From UMGS1279 sp045536815 (GTDB lineage Bacteria; Bacillota; Clostridia; Oscillospirales; Acutalibacteraceae), in NCBI GenBank assembly GCA_045536815.1, contig JAZSOH010000025.1:66191-130190 (forward strand): a stretch of DNA of 64,000 nt, written 5' to 3'. The position numbers and the translations under genes were made by a program. Shown here piece after piece: positions 23,113-32,318 of this stretch; the first letter of the stretch is position 1; each line of letters starts with the position of its first letter. The notes beneath the pieces were generated by a model. That model saw only the letters and a list, made by a program, of their open reading frames with translations, was not told where the DNA came from and did no database searches.

Positions 23113-24474
23113 TTAGTTTTGTTTATCGCTTTTTCCTATAAGGCTATCTTCATCAGAAAAACCTTCAGTACTTTCTCGCATAAACAAAATTTTAATAGTC
23201 ATAATGATAAGCTTAAGGTCCATAAGAAGAGAATAACGTTCGATGTAAATAAGGTCCATATTTAGCTTATCCTGTGGCGAAGTGTTGTACTTTCCATATA
23301 TTTGTGCGTAACCGGTAAGACCACCTTTAACGCGGTGCCTTAGGCCAAATTCGGGCAACATTTGTGTATATTCGTAAACGTTTTCGGTGCGCTCAGGTCT
23401 TGGACCCACAATTGACATATCGCCCTTTAAAATATTAATAAGCTGTGGAAGCTCGTCGACCCTAAGCGGCCTGATAATTTTACCAACGGGAGTGATTCTA
23501 TCATCGTCAGAGGTTGCCCTCTTAAGCTTTACCTTATCGGCATCAACTATCATAGAACGAAACTTGAGCACATTAAAAATTTTACCGCCCTTGGTTACAC
23601 GGTTTTGTTTGAAGAAAACGGGACCGCCGTCATAAAGCTTTATTGCAAGTGCAATTATAACCATAAAAGGTCCTGTAATTATTAAACCTATAGCGGAAAT
23701 TAAAATATCAAAGAACCTTTTAATAATTTCTTGCTCAATGGTAAGGCCACGATTACGGCAAATAAGAATTGGTGTATCGAAAATCTGGCTTTGATAGCAG
23801 TTGTTAATAATAATATCGTTACTGGAGGGTAAAAGATAAATTCGCTTTTTTTGTGCATAACAGTATCTAATAACCTTATTTTGAAGAGATTTTTCAAAAT
23901 CACCTATTAAAACGGCTTCAAAGTTTGAAATTTCTTTTAAAATTTCGTCTTCGCCTAAATCAACGGTGATGATTTTTTCGATTGTATATCTTTCGGGTAT
24001 TTTTGCCATCTTTTTGACGATTTTTGTTTTATCTTCGCCCTTATCCAATATTGCCAGTATGTGTCTGGATTTATATAGACAGTAATAGGTAGTATTAGCG
24101 GCGATACAGCCAAGATAAATTATAAATACCTGAAAAGCGGTTGTTACAATAATAGGAATAGGATTTAACATTTCACGCGCAATCAGTGAAAATTCCAAAT
24201 ACATAATAAAATTGGCAAAAATGTTTGAAAGGGCACAGCTATAAATTAGTTCGTGAATTCGTTTAACGCCAAATTTAAATCCGCCGTAAAGGTTTAAAAA
24301 GATGAGTAAAACAACATAGTATGAGAAAACTACAACGTAGTTACCTTTATTACTAAACTGAGCTTGTTTATAAAAAATTTGCCAATTTCCAATGAAAATA
24401 AATGAGAAGGAGAGAAGAAAAAACACTTTGATTAAAAGCATAATAGATTTACGGAATTTGCTTATCAAATGCAT
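23113..24474 (-). CDS. Undecaprenyl-phosphate sugar phosphotransferase (exopolysaccharide initiation)
   Basis: A 453-residue polyisoprenyl-phosphate hexose-1-phosphate transferase. About four N-terminal transmembrane segments (residues 10-150) are followed by a CoA-binding-like linker. The C-terminal bacterial sugar transferase domain (about 245-440) has one membrane helix, then KQNRVTKGG, NVLKFRSM, LRVDELPQLINILKGDMSIVGPRPE and GLTGYAQIYG. It attaches the first sugar to undecaprenyl phosphate for a capsule or exopolysaccharide. No glycosyltransferases, flippase or polymerase genes are adjacent, unlike a typical capsule locus. Promoter TTGACA-17-TATTCT. Confidence 0.92.
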   Translation of the reverse strand: MHLISKFRKSIMLLIKVFFLLSFSFIFIGNWQIFYKQAQFSNKGNYVVVFSYYVVLLIFLNLYGGFKFGVKRIHELIYSCALSNIFANFIMYLEFSLIAREMLNPIPIIVTTAFQVFIIYLGCIAANTTYYCLYKSRHILAILDKGEDKTKIVKKMAKIPERYTIEKIITVDLGEDEILKEISNFEAVLIGDFEKSLQNKVIRYCYAQKKRIYLLPSSNDIIINNCYQSQIFDTPILICRNRGLTIEQEIIKRFFDILISAIGLIITGPFMVIIALAIKLYDGGPVFFKQNRVTKGGKIFNVLKFRSMIVDADKVKLKRATSDDDRITPVGKIIRPLRVDELPQLINILKGDMSIVGPRPERTENVYEYTQMLPEFGLRHRVKGGLTGYAQIYGKYNTSPQDKLNMDLIYIERYSLLMDLKLIIMTIKILFMRESTEGFSDEDSLIGKSDKQN

Positions 24475-24516
24475 ATCTATTCACCCCAAACTTAATATAG
24501 TATTATATACCTATAT

Positions 24517-24545
24517 AGAATAACCTAAATTTCCCTTTTTGTCAA
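24517..24545 (-). promoter_or_regulatory. Promoter of the sugar transferase gene
   Basis: On the minus strand TTGACA (24545-24540) and TATTCT (24522-24517) are 17 bases apart. Confidence 0.7.
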
Positions 24546-24664
24546 GAAAATATGACTAAAATAAGCCTTTAAAAAACAGATTTTTAAGCTTTTTTGTATT
24601 ATGCTACGACTAGTGGAAATAATACCGATAAAATATGATTTATTTTAAAGGGTAGGTAGAATAT

Positions 24665-24829
24665 ATGATACCTTGTGCTAAAAAGTGTAAGCATCAAATC
24701 GACGGATATTGTAATTTAAGAGGAAATATGAAGATTACAAATCTTAAAAGTGGTTGTCCACATTTTGCACGCACTTTAAAAGGCAAGGTCAATGGCCTCG
24801 CTAAGAGTTCCAACATAAATAAGCTCTAG
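24665..24829 (+). CDS. Small Cys-rich protein (Clostridia-type, 54 aa)
   Basis: A 54-codon frame opening MIPCAKKCKHQIDGYC and continuing to SGCPHF before a basic tail, with four Cys in the order C-x3-C-x7-C-x14-C-P. I know similar very short proteins (MIPC-x3-C-x5-DGxC... CPxF) from Clostridia, where they are hypotheticals or misnamed as dehydratase fragments. Ribosome site GGTAGGTAG. Its last 54 bases overlap the end of radA tail to tail. The Cys set suggests metal binding. The spacing fits a real gene rather than chance, but its function is unknown. Confidence 0.6.
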   Translation: MIPCAKKCKHQIDGYCNLRGNMKITNLKSGCPHFARTLKGKVNGLAKSSNINKL

Positions 24830-26158
24830 GCCTGTCGGCAAATTAGCCGACATAAGCTGTTTATAACAAGAGCGGGGAAGTATGCACCTTTTAAAGCCAA
24901 GCCTTTTAGCTTCCAAAACTCTAAGAGCCGCTCTTGGCACACTTCTGATTTCCCCCGAAAGACCAACCTCGCCGAAAATTACTAAATCGTCTGGTATGGG
25001 CTTTTCTTTTAATGAAGAAACAAGGGATAAGGCTACCGAAAGGTCGGCGGCAGTTTCATAAAGCTTAATACCGCCAACAACATTTAAATATGCGTCCAGG
25101 TTATTAAAATACATACCGCATCTTTTTTCTAAAACTGCAAGTAACAGGTTTAGCCTATTAAGGTCAAAGCCTGTTGCGGTCCTTCTGGGATTACCGTAGC
25201 CCGCATTGGCAACAAGGCCTTGAATCTCAACAAAAATTGGCCTTGAACCCTCCATTACGGCAGAAACGGCCGAACCCGAAACACCGCTAAGCCTACCCGA
25301 TAAAAGCATTGCCGAAGGGTTAGTTACCTCGCAAAGCCCATTTTCAAGCATTTCAAATACGCCAATTTCGTTTGTAGAGCCAAAACGGTTTTTAATGGCC
25401 CGTAGAATTCGGTAGGAATTTATTCTATCGCCTTCAAAATACAGCACAGTATCAACAATATGCTCTAAAACCTTTGGACCGGCAATATCTCCGCCTTTGT
25501 TTATGTGGCCTACAATTATAATTGGTATATCTAAATTTTTTGCGACTCTAAGCAAAAGGTTTGTACATTCCCTTACCTGAACTATACTTCCCGAAGATGA
25601 GTTAATTTCGCCAAGATTCATTGTTTGAATAGAGTCGATTATAACTATGTCGGGGGCTATAGAATTTATTGCTTCGCAAACAGTTAAAACATCGGTTTCA
25701 GACATAATTAGAAGCTTGTCCTCGTTTATGTTTAGCCTTTTTGCCCTTAGCTTTAATTGGTTTGCCGATTCCTCACCCGTTATGTACAAAACCTTTTTGG
25801 TTTTCGCCATATTGCCTGAAACCTGTAAAAGAATGGTTGATTTGCCTATGCCGGGGTCGCCGCTTAAAAGGGTTACCGAGCCCTTAACAATTCCGCCGCC
25901 AAGAACTCTATTAAGTTCACCAATTTCGGTATCAAATCTATGCTCGTTAACAATATCAATTTTGTTAATTGATGTTACGAGCGCAGTGCTTGAAGGCGAA
26001 ATCTTTTTAGAAGAATAGTTTTTAGGCGAAGAAACGGTAGGGGATATAACCCTTTCTTCCATTGTGTTCCATTCGCCGCAACTCATACATCTTCCCGACC
26101 ATTTAGCTTCTTCGGCACCGCAAGAAGAACATACAAAAACAGTTTTTGCTTTAGCCAT
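24776..26158 (-). CDS. radA: DNA repair protein RadA (Sms)
   Basis: A 460-residue RecA-like branch-migration helicase used in recombinational repair. N-terminal zinc finger CSSCGAEEAKWSGRCMSC, Walker A SGDPGIGKST, the RadA-specific KNRFGST, and a C-terminal Lon-protease-like domain (SGRLSGVSGSAVSAV onward, with GEVGLSGEIRSVPR). Length is normal. It is the last gene of the queA-tgt-yajC-cwlD stretch, 13 bases after cwlD. Confidence 0.96.
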   Translation of the reverse strand: MAKAKTVFVCSSCGAEEAKWSGRCMSCGEWNTMEERVISPTVSSPKNYSSKKISPSSTALVTSINKIDIVNEHRFDTEIGELNRVLGGGIVKGSVTLLSGDPGIGKSTILLQVSGNMAKTKKVLYITGEESANQLKLRAKRLNINEDKLLIMSETDVLTVCEAINSIAPDIVIIDSIQTMNLGEINSSSGSIVQVRECTNLLLRVAKNLDIPIIIVGHINKGGDIAGPKVLEHIVDTVLYFEGDRINSYRILRAIKNRFGSTNEIGVFEMLENGLCEVTNPSAMLLSGRLSGVSGSAVSAVMEGSRPIFVEIQGLVANAGYGNPRRTATGFDLNRLNLLLAVLEKRCGMYFNNLDAYLNVVGGIKLYETAADLSVALSLVSSLKEKPIPDDLVIFGEVGLSGEIRSVPRAALRVLEAKRLGFKRCILPRSCYKQLMSANLPTGLELIYVGTLSEAIDLAF

Positions 26159-26171
26159 TTTTACACATCCT

Positions 26172-26912
26172 TTAATTTATATATTCTAAAATTCCGCAAA
26201 AAATTGCGAAAGCTATTTTATTTTGATAGTCTTTGTCTAAAAGTTTTATTAGTTCTGATTCATTACTCATAAACCCACACTCAACAATAACGGCAGGAAT
26301 TTCGCTATTATATAGTAAAAACACATCCTTGGTTGCTTTTTTTAGAGCGCGTTTGTTTTCGCTTTGTGTTAGAGATACAATGTTTTTTCTTATCGACTCG
26401 GCAATTAAAGGGGATTTGTCTGACTTATTGCCATAGAAAACCTGTGCCCCTTTAGCTGAGGGGGAAGAAAACTTGTTTTGATGTATGCTAATTAAAATTG
26501 CTTCGGGATGCGAATTTGCTAAGTAAAGACGGTTTCTTAGGTCGCTTTTTTTTCTATTTGCAATTGATAGAGAAGCATCGCTTTCGGTAGACGTATCGTC
26601 AGTTCTGGTATTTATAACCTTAATCCCTGATAATTTTAACATATCACTTAAAGCGTTTGCAATAGCTAGGTTAATATCTTTTTCAAATATATCTCCCACA
26701 ATGGCGCCGCCGTCAAACCCACCGTGCCCCGCGTCGATGATAACAGTAGGGGATAAAGGGGTTATTTCCACCTCTTTTTTCTCTTTTAAAGCATCTGCCG
26801 CAAAGGTGGATAAAAGGTAGGTGATTATAAGAAAAAAAGAACAAACTAAAGGCAATAAGAACTTAAAAACTTTGGCTTTTGAAGACCTTGAACAAAGAAG
26901 TTTTATAGCCAT
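26172..26912 (-). CDS. cwlD: N-acetylmuramoyl-L-alanine amidase, CwlD type
   Basis: A 246-residue amidase_3 zinc hydrolase that cuts the amide between MurNAc and the peptide stem. One N-terminal membrane segment (about 15-40) is followed by the zinc ligands in IDAGHGGFDGG, FEKDINLAIA, ISIHQNKFS and the catalytic Glu in VECGFMSN. CwlD makes muramic delta-lactam in spore cortex, so the gene hints at sporulation ability, though related amidases occur in non-sporing species. Its ATG overlaps the stop of the upstream membrane protein gene (TAATG). Confidence 0.88.
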   Translation of the reverse strand: MAIKLLCSRSSKAKVFKFLLPLVCSFFLIITYLLSTFAADALKEKKEVEITPLSPTVIIDAGHGGFDGGAIVGDIFEKDINLAIANALSDMLKLSGIKVINTRTDDTSTESDASLSIANRKKSDLRNRLYLANSHPEAILISIHQNKFSSPSAKGAQVFYGNKSDKSPLIAESIRKNIVSLTQSENKRALKKATKDVFLLYNSEIPAVIVECGFMSNESELIKLLDKDYQNKIAFAIFCGILEYIN

Positions 26913-27325
26913 TAAACAATCTTTCGCTTATCGTTTGAGCCAACCCCAATTACACCGCCTAAAAGGCCCGAGGTTATAAATATAATCGCCCTTATAAATG
27001 TAGCGTTGGTAGGGGCTTCTTTATACACAATAAGTGAAAAAACAGAAAAAAGAATAAATACACAAATTCCCGTTAATGCGCCTACTAAAAAACCTTTCTT
27101 GCCTGATTTTTTTGCGGCAAAAATCCCACCGAAAAAACCGCCAATAGCGGTAGAGATTGAAGCTACAAGGGCAGAAAGCTTTAAAGGAATTATACCTAAG
27201 GACATAAGCAGTGCCATAAAACAAAGAATTAAAATGATAATTGCAACAGAAAAAAGCCCACCTAGTAAAGCGGGACGTAAGGTTTCTTCAAAAAAGCCTG
27301 AATTTTCTTTTCTTTTATAATTCAT
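26912..27325 (-). CDS. TIGR04086-like small membrane protein
   Basis: A 137-residue protein with four predicted transmembrane helices and Gly-rich helix packing (ISTAIGGFFGGIFAAKKSGKKG). ATG 27325 is chosen over an earlier ATG because GGAGGAAAGG lies directly upstream. This matches the Clostridia membrane family found beside yajC and tgt. No biochemical role is known to me. Coupled to cwlD by overlapping stop and start. Confidence 0.75.
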   Translation of the reverse strand: MNYKRKENSGFFEETLRPALLGGLFSVAIIILILCFMALLMSLGIIPLKLSALVASISTAIGGFFGGIFAAKKSGKKGFLVGALTGICVFILFSVFSLIVYKEAPTNATFIRAIIFITSGLLGGVIGVGSNDKRKIV

Positions 27326-27395
27326 AAAAACCTTTCCTCCAAACAACATTATATGTTAAATAATATTGCTTTGAAGGAAAGGTTATTACACTTAA

Positions 27396-27710
27396 TTATT
27401 TATCATCAGTCTCATCGTGAATGGTGAGGTTTTGTTGGATTGCGTTACGGGTAATTTTTTGTTTTGAACGGTCAACAACAGATTCAATAACAACTGAATC
27501 TTCCTTAACCGAAATTACCTTGCCGTAAAAACCGCCAATGGTCATAATTTCGTCACCGGGTTGAAGGTTGTTACGCATTTTTTCTTCTTCTTTTTGTTTT
27601 TTCTTCTGAGGACGAATCATAAAGAAGTACATAATTGCGAAAAGTGCAACCATCATAATAATAGGGGAAAGCATTGGGGCGGGTTGGTCAGCCAATAATA
27701 TAAAATTCAT
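27396..27710 (-). CDS. yajC: Preprotein translocase subunit YajC
   Basis: A 104-residue protein with one N-terminal transmembrane helix (MLSPIIMMVALFAIMYFFMI), the RPQKKKQKEEE basic turn and a soluble beta domain with LQPGDEIMTIGGFYGKV. YajC associates with SecDF and the Sec translocase. SecD/F genes are not present here, but yajC next to tgt and queA is the usual order in Firmicutes. Confidence 0.95.
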   Translation of the reverse strand: MNFILLADQPAPMLSPIIMMVALFAIMYFFMIRPQKKKQKEEEKMRNNLQPGDEIMTIGGFYGKVISVKEDSVVIESVVDRSKQKITRNAIQQNLTIHDETDDK

Positions 27711-27787
27711 TTTTAAATCTCCTTTAAAATATGTTAAAAATATTATACATTATTTACAAATTTTTTTCAATGGTATTTTCAAATATT

Positions 27788-28918
27788 TTATATACGTCTG
27801 CCGTATTTTACAGTTTTTTCACATTTGAACTCCTCAAACCTATCCTCATCAAGAGCTTTTCTGATGTCTTCCATAAGGGTATTATAAAAATGAAGATTGT
27901 GTGCTACTGCAAGACGATGGAAAAGAAGCTCGTTACTCTTAAGCAAATGCCTTAAATATGCCCTTGAATGATTTTTACAAGTGGGGCAGTCACACACGCT
28001 ATCAACGGGGGATAGGTCATCTTTATATTTTTCGTTATTAAGGTTGATAATTCCTTCATGGGTGAAAAGGTGGCCGTGCCTTGCGTTTCGGCTTGGCATT
28101 ACACAGTCGAAAAGGTCAACCCCACGCGAAACGGCCTCAATAATATTAACAGGAGTTCCAACACCCATCAAATAGCGAATTTTATTTTTGGGCATATATG
28201 GCTCAACCGATTCAATAATTCGGTACATATCCTCGGTTGGCTCGCCAACCGCAAGGCCGCCAATAGCGTAACCGTCTAAATCAAGCTCGGCAATTTGTTT
28301 CATATGCTCTATTCTAAGGTCGTCATATGTGCAACCTTGATTTATTCCAAAAAGAAGTTGGTTTTTGTTTACTGTGTCGTCAAGAGAGTTTAGCCGCTTC
28401 ATTTCGGTTTTGCAACGTTTAAGCCAACGGGTTGTCCTTTCACAAGACATTTTTGCGTATTTATATTCTGCGGGGTTTTCAACACACTCGTCAAATGCCA
28501 TAGCGATAGTTGAGCCTAGATTTGACTGTATTTGCATACTCTCTTCAGGACCCATAAAAATCTTTTGTCCGTCTATGTGAGAACGAAATGTAACGCCCTC
28601 TTCAGTTATGTTTCTTAAAGAGGAAAGAGAGAAAACCTGAAATCCACCGCTATCGGTTAAAATAGGACCGCTCCAACCCGAAAATTTATGAAGACCGCCT
28701 AAGCTTTTAATAAGCTTGTCCCCCGGTCGTAGATGAAGGTGGTAGGTGTTAGAGAGCATAACCTGACAGTGCAAATCCTTTAGGTCAAATGCGTCGATGC
28801 CGCCCTTAATTGCGCCACAGGTTGCAACATTCATAAAAGCGGGTGTTTGCACTGTTCCGTGTACAGTTTCAAAAACACCTCGCCTGGCGGTACCATTTTG
28901 TTTAATAAGTTTATACAT
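27788..28918 (-). CDS. tgt: tRNA-guanine (queuine) transglycosylase
   Basis: Swaps guanine-34 of GUN-anticodon tRNAs for preQ1. The 376-residue barrel has the substrate Asp in LTDSGGFQVFSL, the nucleophile Asp in GVDLFDCVMPSRNARHG, and the zinc site CDCPTCKNHSRAYLRHL. Length and motifs are complete. QueA, which acts next, is encoded just upstream in the same direction, separated by a 122-base segment with repeat character. Confidence 0.97.
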   Translation of the reverse strand: MYKLIKQNGTARRGVFETVHGTVQTPAFMNVATCGAIKGGIDAFDLKDLHCQVMLSNTYHLHLRPGDKLIKSLGGLHKFSGWSGPILTDSGGFQVFSLSSLRNITEEGVTFRSHIDGQKIFMGPEESMQIQSNLGSTIAMAFDECVENPAEYKYAKMSCERTTRWLKRCKTEMKRLNSLDDTVNKNQLLFGINQGCTYDDLRIEHMKQIAELDLDGYAIGGLAVGEPTEDMYRIIESVEPYMPKNKIRYLMGVGTPVNIIEAVSRGVDLFDCVMPSRNARHGHLFTHEGIINLNNEKYKDDLSPVDSVCDCPTCKNHSRAYLRHLLKSNELLFHRLAVAHNLHFYNTLMEDIRKALDEDRFEEFKCEKTVKYGRRI

Positions 28919-28949
28919 AATACATTCCTTTACAGTGGTTTATATATTT

Positions 28950-29040
28950 CGTCGGCTACGCCTACGATTTATAATTCGTGCCGAAGGCACTCCTTAATTC
29001 TTCATCATTCATTTTTCATTATTCATTATTCATTCTTCAC
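28950..29040. repeat. Low-complexity and palindromic intergenic segment between queA and tgt
   Basis: Contains two small hairpins, GTCGGC-TAC-GCCTAC (28950-28964) and GTGCC-GAA-GGCAC (28979-28991), followed by a run of short ATTCATT/TTCATT units (about 28995-29036). This composition resembles short interspersed repeats seen in gut Clostridia genomes rather than a gene or terminator. A second copy is not visible in this window. Confidence 0.4.
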
Positions 29041-30063
29041 TTATACAATAAGCATCGCGTCGCCAAAACTGAAAAACCTATATTTTTCCTCTACTGCCGT
29101 TTCGTAGGCTTTCATTACGTTTTTGTGACCGGCAAGCGCCGAAACAAGCATTATAAGTGTGCTTTCGGGGAGATGGAAATTGGTAATCAGTGCATCAAGA
29201 CATTTGAATTTGTATCCCGGATAAATAAAAATATCAGTATCGCCGCTTTGTTCCTTCAAAAATCCGTTTTCGTCGGCGGCACTTTCAACAGTTCGGCAAG
29301 ATGTTGTGCCGACACATATAACTCTACCGCCCTTAAGTTTTGTTTCGTTTATAAGACTTGCGGTTTCGGCCGAAACGTGATAGTGTTCGCTATGCATTTT
29401 GTGTTCTAAAATATCATCACATTTAACAGGCCTGAAGGTTCCTAGCCCAACGTGAAGGGTAACAAAAGCCACCTTTACTCCGATTTCTTTTAAAGCTTCA
29501 AGCATTTCGTTTGTAAAATGAAGTCCTGCGGTTGGTGCTGCGGCAGAACCAAGCTCCTTCGAATAAACAGTTTGGTAACGCTCTTTATCCTCTAATTTTT
29601 CTTTAATGTAGGGGGGAAGAGGCATATTTCCAACCTCTTCTAAAATTGAGTAAAACTCCCCTTCAAAGCTAAACCTAATTATTCTATTTCCATCGGGCAA
29701 AACATCTATTACCTTTGCAGAGAGCTTGTCAGAAAAGGTAAAGTAAGAATCAACCTTTGCTTTTTTGCCCGGACCTGCAATACATTCCCAATCGGTATCG
29801 TTTAGTCTTTTTAGAAGAACGAATTCAACCAGTGCGCCCGTATCTGCTTTTTTGCCGAAAATTCTAGCAGGTAAAACCCTTGTATCGTTTAAAACTAAAA
29901 GGTCGCCGCTTTTAAGAAAATTTGCAAGATTCGAGAAATTTTCGTGTGTTATTTTGCCGCTTTCTTTTTCCAAAACCAAAAGGCGAGAAGCATTTCTCGG
30001 GTATATGGGTGTTTGGGCAATAAGCTCTTCTGGTAAATCATAGTAAAAATCGCTTTTTTTCAT
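29041..30063 (-). CDS. queA: S-adenosylmethionine:tRNA ribosyltransferase-isomerase
   Basis: Transfers and isomerises the ribosyl group of SAM onto preQ1-tRNA to form epoxyqueuosine. The 340-residue protein shows DFYYDLPEELIAQTP at the N-terminus, NDTRVLPARIFGKK, the signature YSKELGSAAAPTAGLHFT, VTLHVGLGTFRPV and the C-terminal NFHLPESTLIMLVSA. It leads the queA-tgt-yajC-TIGR04086-cwlD-radA gene string. Confidence 0.97.
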   Translation of the reverse strand: MKKSDFYYDLPEELIAQTPIYPRNASRLLVLEKESGKITHENFSNLANFLKSGDLLVLNDTRVLPARIFGKKADTGALVEFVLLKRLNDTDWECIAGPGKKAKVDSYFTFSDKLSAKVIDVLPDGNRIIRFSFEGEFYSILEEVGNMPLPPYIKEKLEDKERYQTVYSKELGSAAAPTAGLHFTNEMLEALKEIGVKVAFVTLHVGLGTFRPVKCDDILEHKMHSEHYHVSAETASLINETKLKGGRVICVGTTSCRTVESAADENGFLKEQSGDTDIFIYPGYKFKCLDALITNFHLPESTLIMLVSALAGHKNVMKAYETAVEEKYRFFSFGDAMLIV

Positions 30064-30166
30064 GCTAAAAACCTTTCAAATAATAAAAAATAGTAGACAC
30101 ATAATCGTAAATTTTGGGCATTATTCTAAAAATTAACAAATTGCCGCGCAAGTGCATAATATATGT

Positions 30167-30195
30167 TTGACAAAAGAAGTTATTTTTGTTATTAT
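30167..30195 (+). promoter_or_regulatory. Promoter and leader of the asd-dapA-dapB operon
   Basis: TTGACA (30167-30172), 17 bases, TATTAT (30190-30195). The roughly 95-base leader to 30299 is AT-rich. I looked for lysine-riboswitch and T-box landmarks in it and saw none. Confidence 0.75.
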
Positions 30196-30299
30196 ATATG
30201 ATGTGAAATAATTGAAACGTTATAGATTAATGTATATTATATTGCAAAATCCTCGGCGATTCAACTGTTTTTTAAAACTTTTTTAAGGTAGTGGTAAAA

Positions 30300-31379
30300 A
30301 TGAAACAATACAAAGTAGGTATTATTGGTGCAACAGGTATGGTTGGTCAACGTTTTGCTCTTTTGCTTGCAGACCATCCTTGGTTTGATGTAAAGGTTTT
30401 GGCAGCTAGTCCTCGTTCTAAAGGTAAAAAATATATCGATGCAGTTGACGGCCGTTGGGCTATGACTTCTCCTATTCCTGAAAAGCTTAAGGATATGGTA
30501 GTTTTAAGCGCTACTGAAGATATTGAAGAAATCACTTCAAAGGTTGATTTTGTTTTTTGCGCGGTTGATATGAAGAAGGACGAGATTCGTGCTTTGGAAG
30601 AAGAATATGCTAAACACGAATGTCCTGTTATTTCGAATAACAGTGCGCATAGAGGCACTCCTGATGTTCCTATGATTGTTCCTGAAATTAACCCCGAACA
30701 TGCTGAGGTTATAAATGCGCAAAGAAAACGTCTTGGAACCAAGCGTGGCTTTATCGCAGTTAAATCAAACTGCTCTCTTCAAAGCTATGTACCCGCTCTT
30801 TTCCCACTTTCAAAATTTGGAATTAAAAAAGCCCTTGTTTGTACATATCAGGCAATTTCGGGCGCCGGTAAAACCTTTGAGCGTTGGCCTGAAATGGTTG
30901 ATAATGTAATTCCGTTTATTGGCGGTGAGGAAGAAAAATCCGAGCAAGAGCCTCTTAAAATTTGGGGTAAGGTTGAGGGCGATAAAATTGTTAACGCAAC
31001 CTCTCCCGAATTTACTGCACAGTGTATCCGCGTTCCCGTTTCTGACGGGCATTTGGCGGCTGTGTTTGTAAGCTTTGATAAAAAGCCTGAAAAGGAAGAA
31101 ATTTTAAAGATTTGGAAGGAATTTTCGGGTGAGCCTCAAAGTCTTGAGCTTCCCAATGCGCCTAAGCAATTCCTCCACTATTATGAAGAAGACAATATGC
31201 CGCAAACTAAACTTGTTCGTGACCTTGAAGGCGGTATGGCAGTTCATGTTGGCCGTCTACGTGAGGATACACAGTATGACTATAAGTTTGTTTGCGTTTC
31301 ACACAATACCCTTCGTGGCGCAGCAGGTGGTGCTGTGCTTATGGCAGAACTTCTTTGCGCTAAGGGGTATATGGACTAA
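30300..31379 (+). CDS. asd: Aspartate-semialdehyde dehydrogenase
   Basis: Reduces aspartyl phosphate to aspartate semialdehyde, the branch point to lysine/diaminopimelate, threonine and methionine. The 359-residue enzyme has the nucleotide loop GIIGATGMVGQRF, the catalytic Cys in KSNCSLQSYVPAL, and the active-site His in VSDGHLAAVFV. These details fit the archaeal/fungal-like subclass more than the E. coli one. Start at ATG 30300; a GTG three codons earlier is possible. First gene of asd-dapA-dapB. Confidence 0.94.
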   Translation: MKQYKVGIIGATGMVGQRFALLLADHPWFDVKVLAASPRSKGKKYIDAVDGRWAMTSPIPEKLKDMVVLSATEDIEEITSKVDFVFCAVDMKKDEIRALEEEYAKHECPVISNNSAHRGTPDVPMIVPEINPEHAEVINAQRKRLGTKRGFIAVKSNCSLQSYVPALFPLSKFGIKKALVCTYQAISGAGKTFERWPEMVDNVIPFIGGEEEKSEQEPLKIWGKVEGDKIVNATSPEFTAQCIRVPVSDGHLAAVFVSFDKKPEKEEILKIWKEFSGEPQSLELPNAPKQFLHYYEEDNMPQTKLVRDLEGGMAVHVGRLREDTQYDYKFVCVSHNTLRGAAGGAVLMAELLCAKGYMD

Positions 31380-31397
31380 CTGAAAGGGTGCAAAATA

Positions 31398-32285
31398 ATG
31401 AAAAAATGTGTTTTTGAAGGTTGCGCTACTGCTCTTATTACACCAATGCTTCCCGATGGCTCGGTTAATTTTGAAAAACTTGCCGAGCTTGTTGACAGTC
31501 AGATTAAAGGCGGCGTTGACGCTTTAGTTATATGCGGTACAACAGGCGAATCTGCTACTTTAAGCGGTGAAGAGCATATTAAGGTTATCGAGGCTGCAGT
31601 AAAAGCGGCTAATCATCGTGTTCCAATTATTGCGGGTACAGGTAGTAACGATACCCAGTTTGCTTTAGAAATTAGTAAAGAGGCATTGGCTGTTGGCGCT
31701 GACGCGCTTTTAATGGTTACACCTTATTATAACAAAACCTCTCAAAGAGGTCTTATAAAGCACTATACTTATATTGCAGATAGAGTAGACGCTCCGATTA
31801 TTCTTTATAATGTTCCGTCGCGTACAGGTGTTAACATTAAACCCGAAACTTATTTTGAACTTTCTAAACATAAGAACATTGTTGCGGCAAAAGAGGCTAA
31901 CGGCGACCTTTCGTCTCTTATTAAAACTATTGCTCTTTGCGGCGACAATCTTGCTATTTATTCGGGTAATGATGACCAAATTGTACCTGTTATGTCTATT
32001 GGCGGCAAGGGTGTTATTTCGGTGCTTTCTAACGTTATTCCTAAGGAAACTCACGATATTACTGCTGCTTGTTTAGAGGGCGATTTTAAAAAGGCTACAA
32101 ACCTTGCCGTTAAATATTTAGACCTTGCTAATGCTCTTTTTATGGATGTTAACCCCATCCCTGTAAAAGAGGCTATGAATTTAATGGGGCTTGAGGTTGG
32201 CGAGTGCAGAATGCCTCTGGCTTCTATGGACGAAAAGCAGGTTGCGGCGCTAAGAGAAGAACTTAAAAAGGTAGATATTATCTAG
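31398..32285 (+). CDS. dapA: 4-hydroxy-tetrahydrodipicolinate synthase
   Basis: Condenses pyruvate with aspartate semialdehyde. The 295-residue barrel shows FEGCATALITPML, VICGTTGESATLSGEEH, the Schiff-base Lys in NIVAAKEANGD, the Tyr in LMVTPYYNKTSQRGL and YNVPSRTGVN. Ribosome site GAAAGGGTG; the gap to asd is 18 bases. Confidence 0.97.
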   Translation: MKKCVFEGCATALITPMLPDGSVNFEKLAELVDSQIKGGVDALVICGTTGESATLSGEEHIKVIEAAVKAANHRVPIIAGTGSNDTQFALEISKEALAVGADALLMVTPYYNKTSQRGLIKHYTYIADRVDAPIILYNVPSRTGVNIKPETYFELSKHKNIVAAKEANGDLSSLIKTIALCGDNLAIYSGNDDQIVPVMSIGGKGVISVLSNVIPKETHDITAACLEGDFKKATNLAVKYLDLANALFMDVNPIPVKEAMNLMGLEVGECRMPLASMDEKQVAALREELKKVDII

Positions 32286-32318
32286 TTTTTTGTAATTTTA
32301 TAAAAGGAAGTTTATAAT

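Noticed and set aside
30196..30299. Lysine riboswitch before asd-dapA-dapB
   Set aside because: The leader is only about 95 bases, AT-rich, and lacks the multi-helix core and conserved purine-rich loops.
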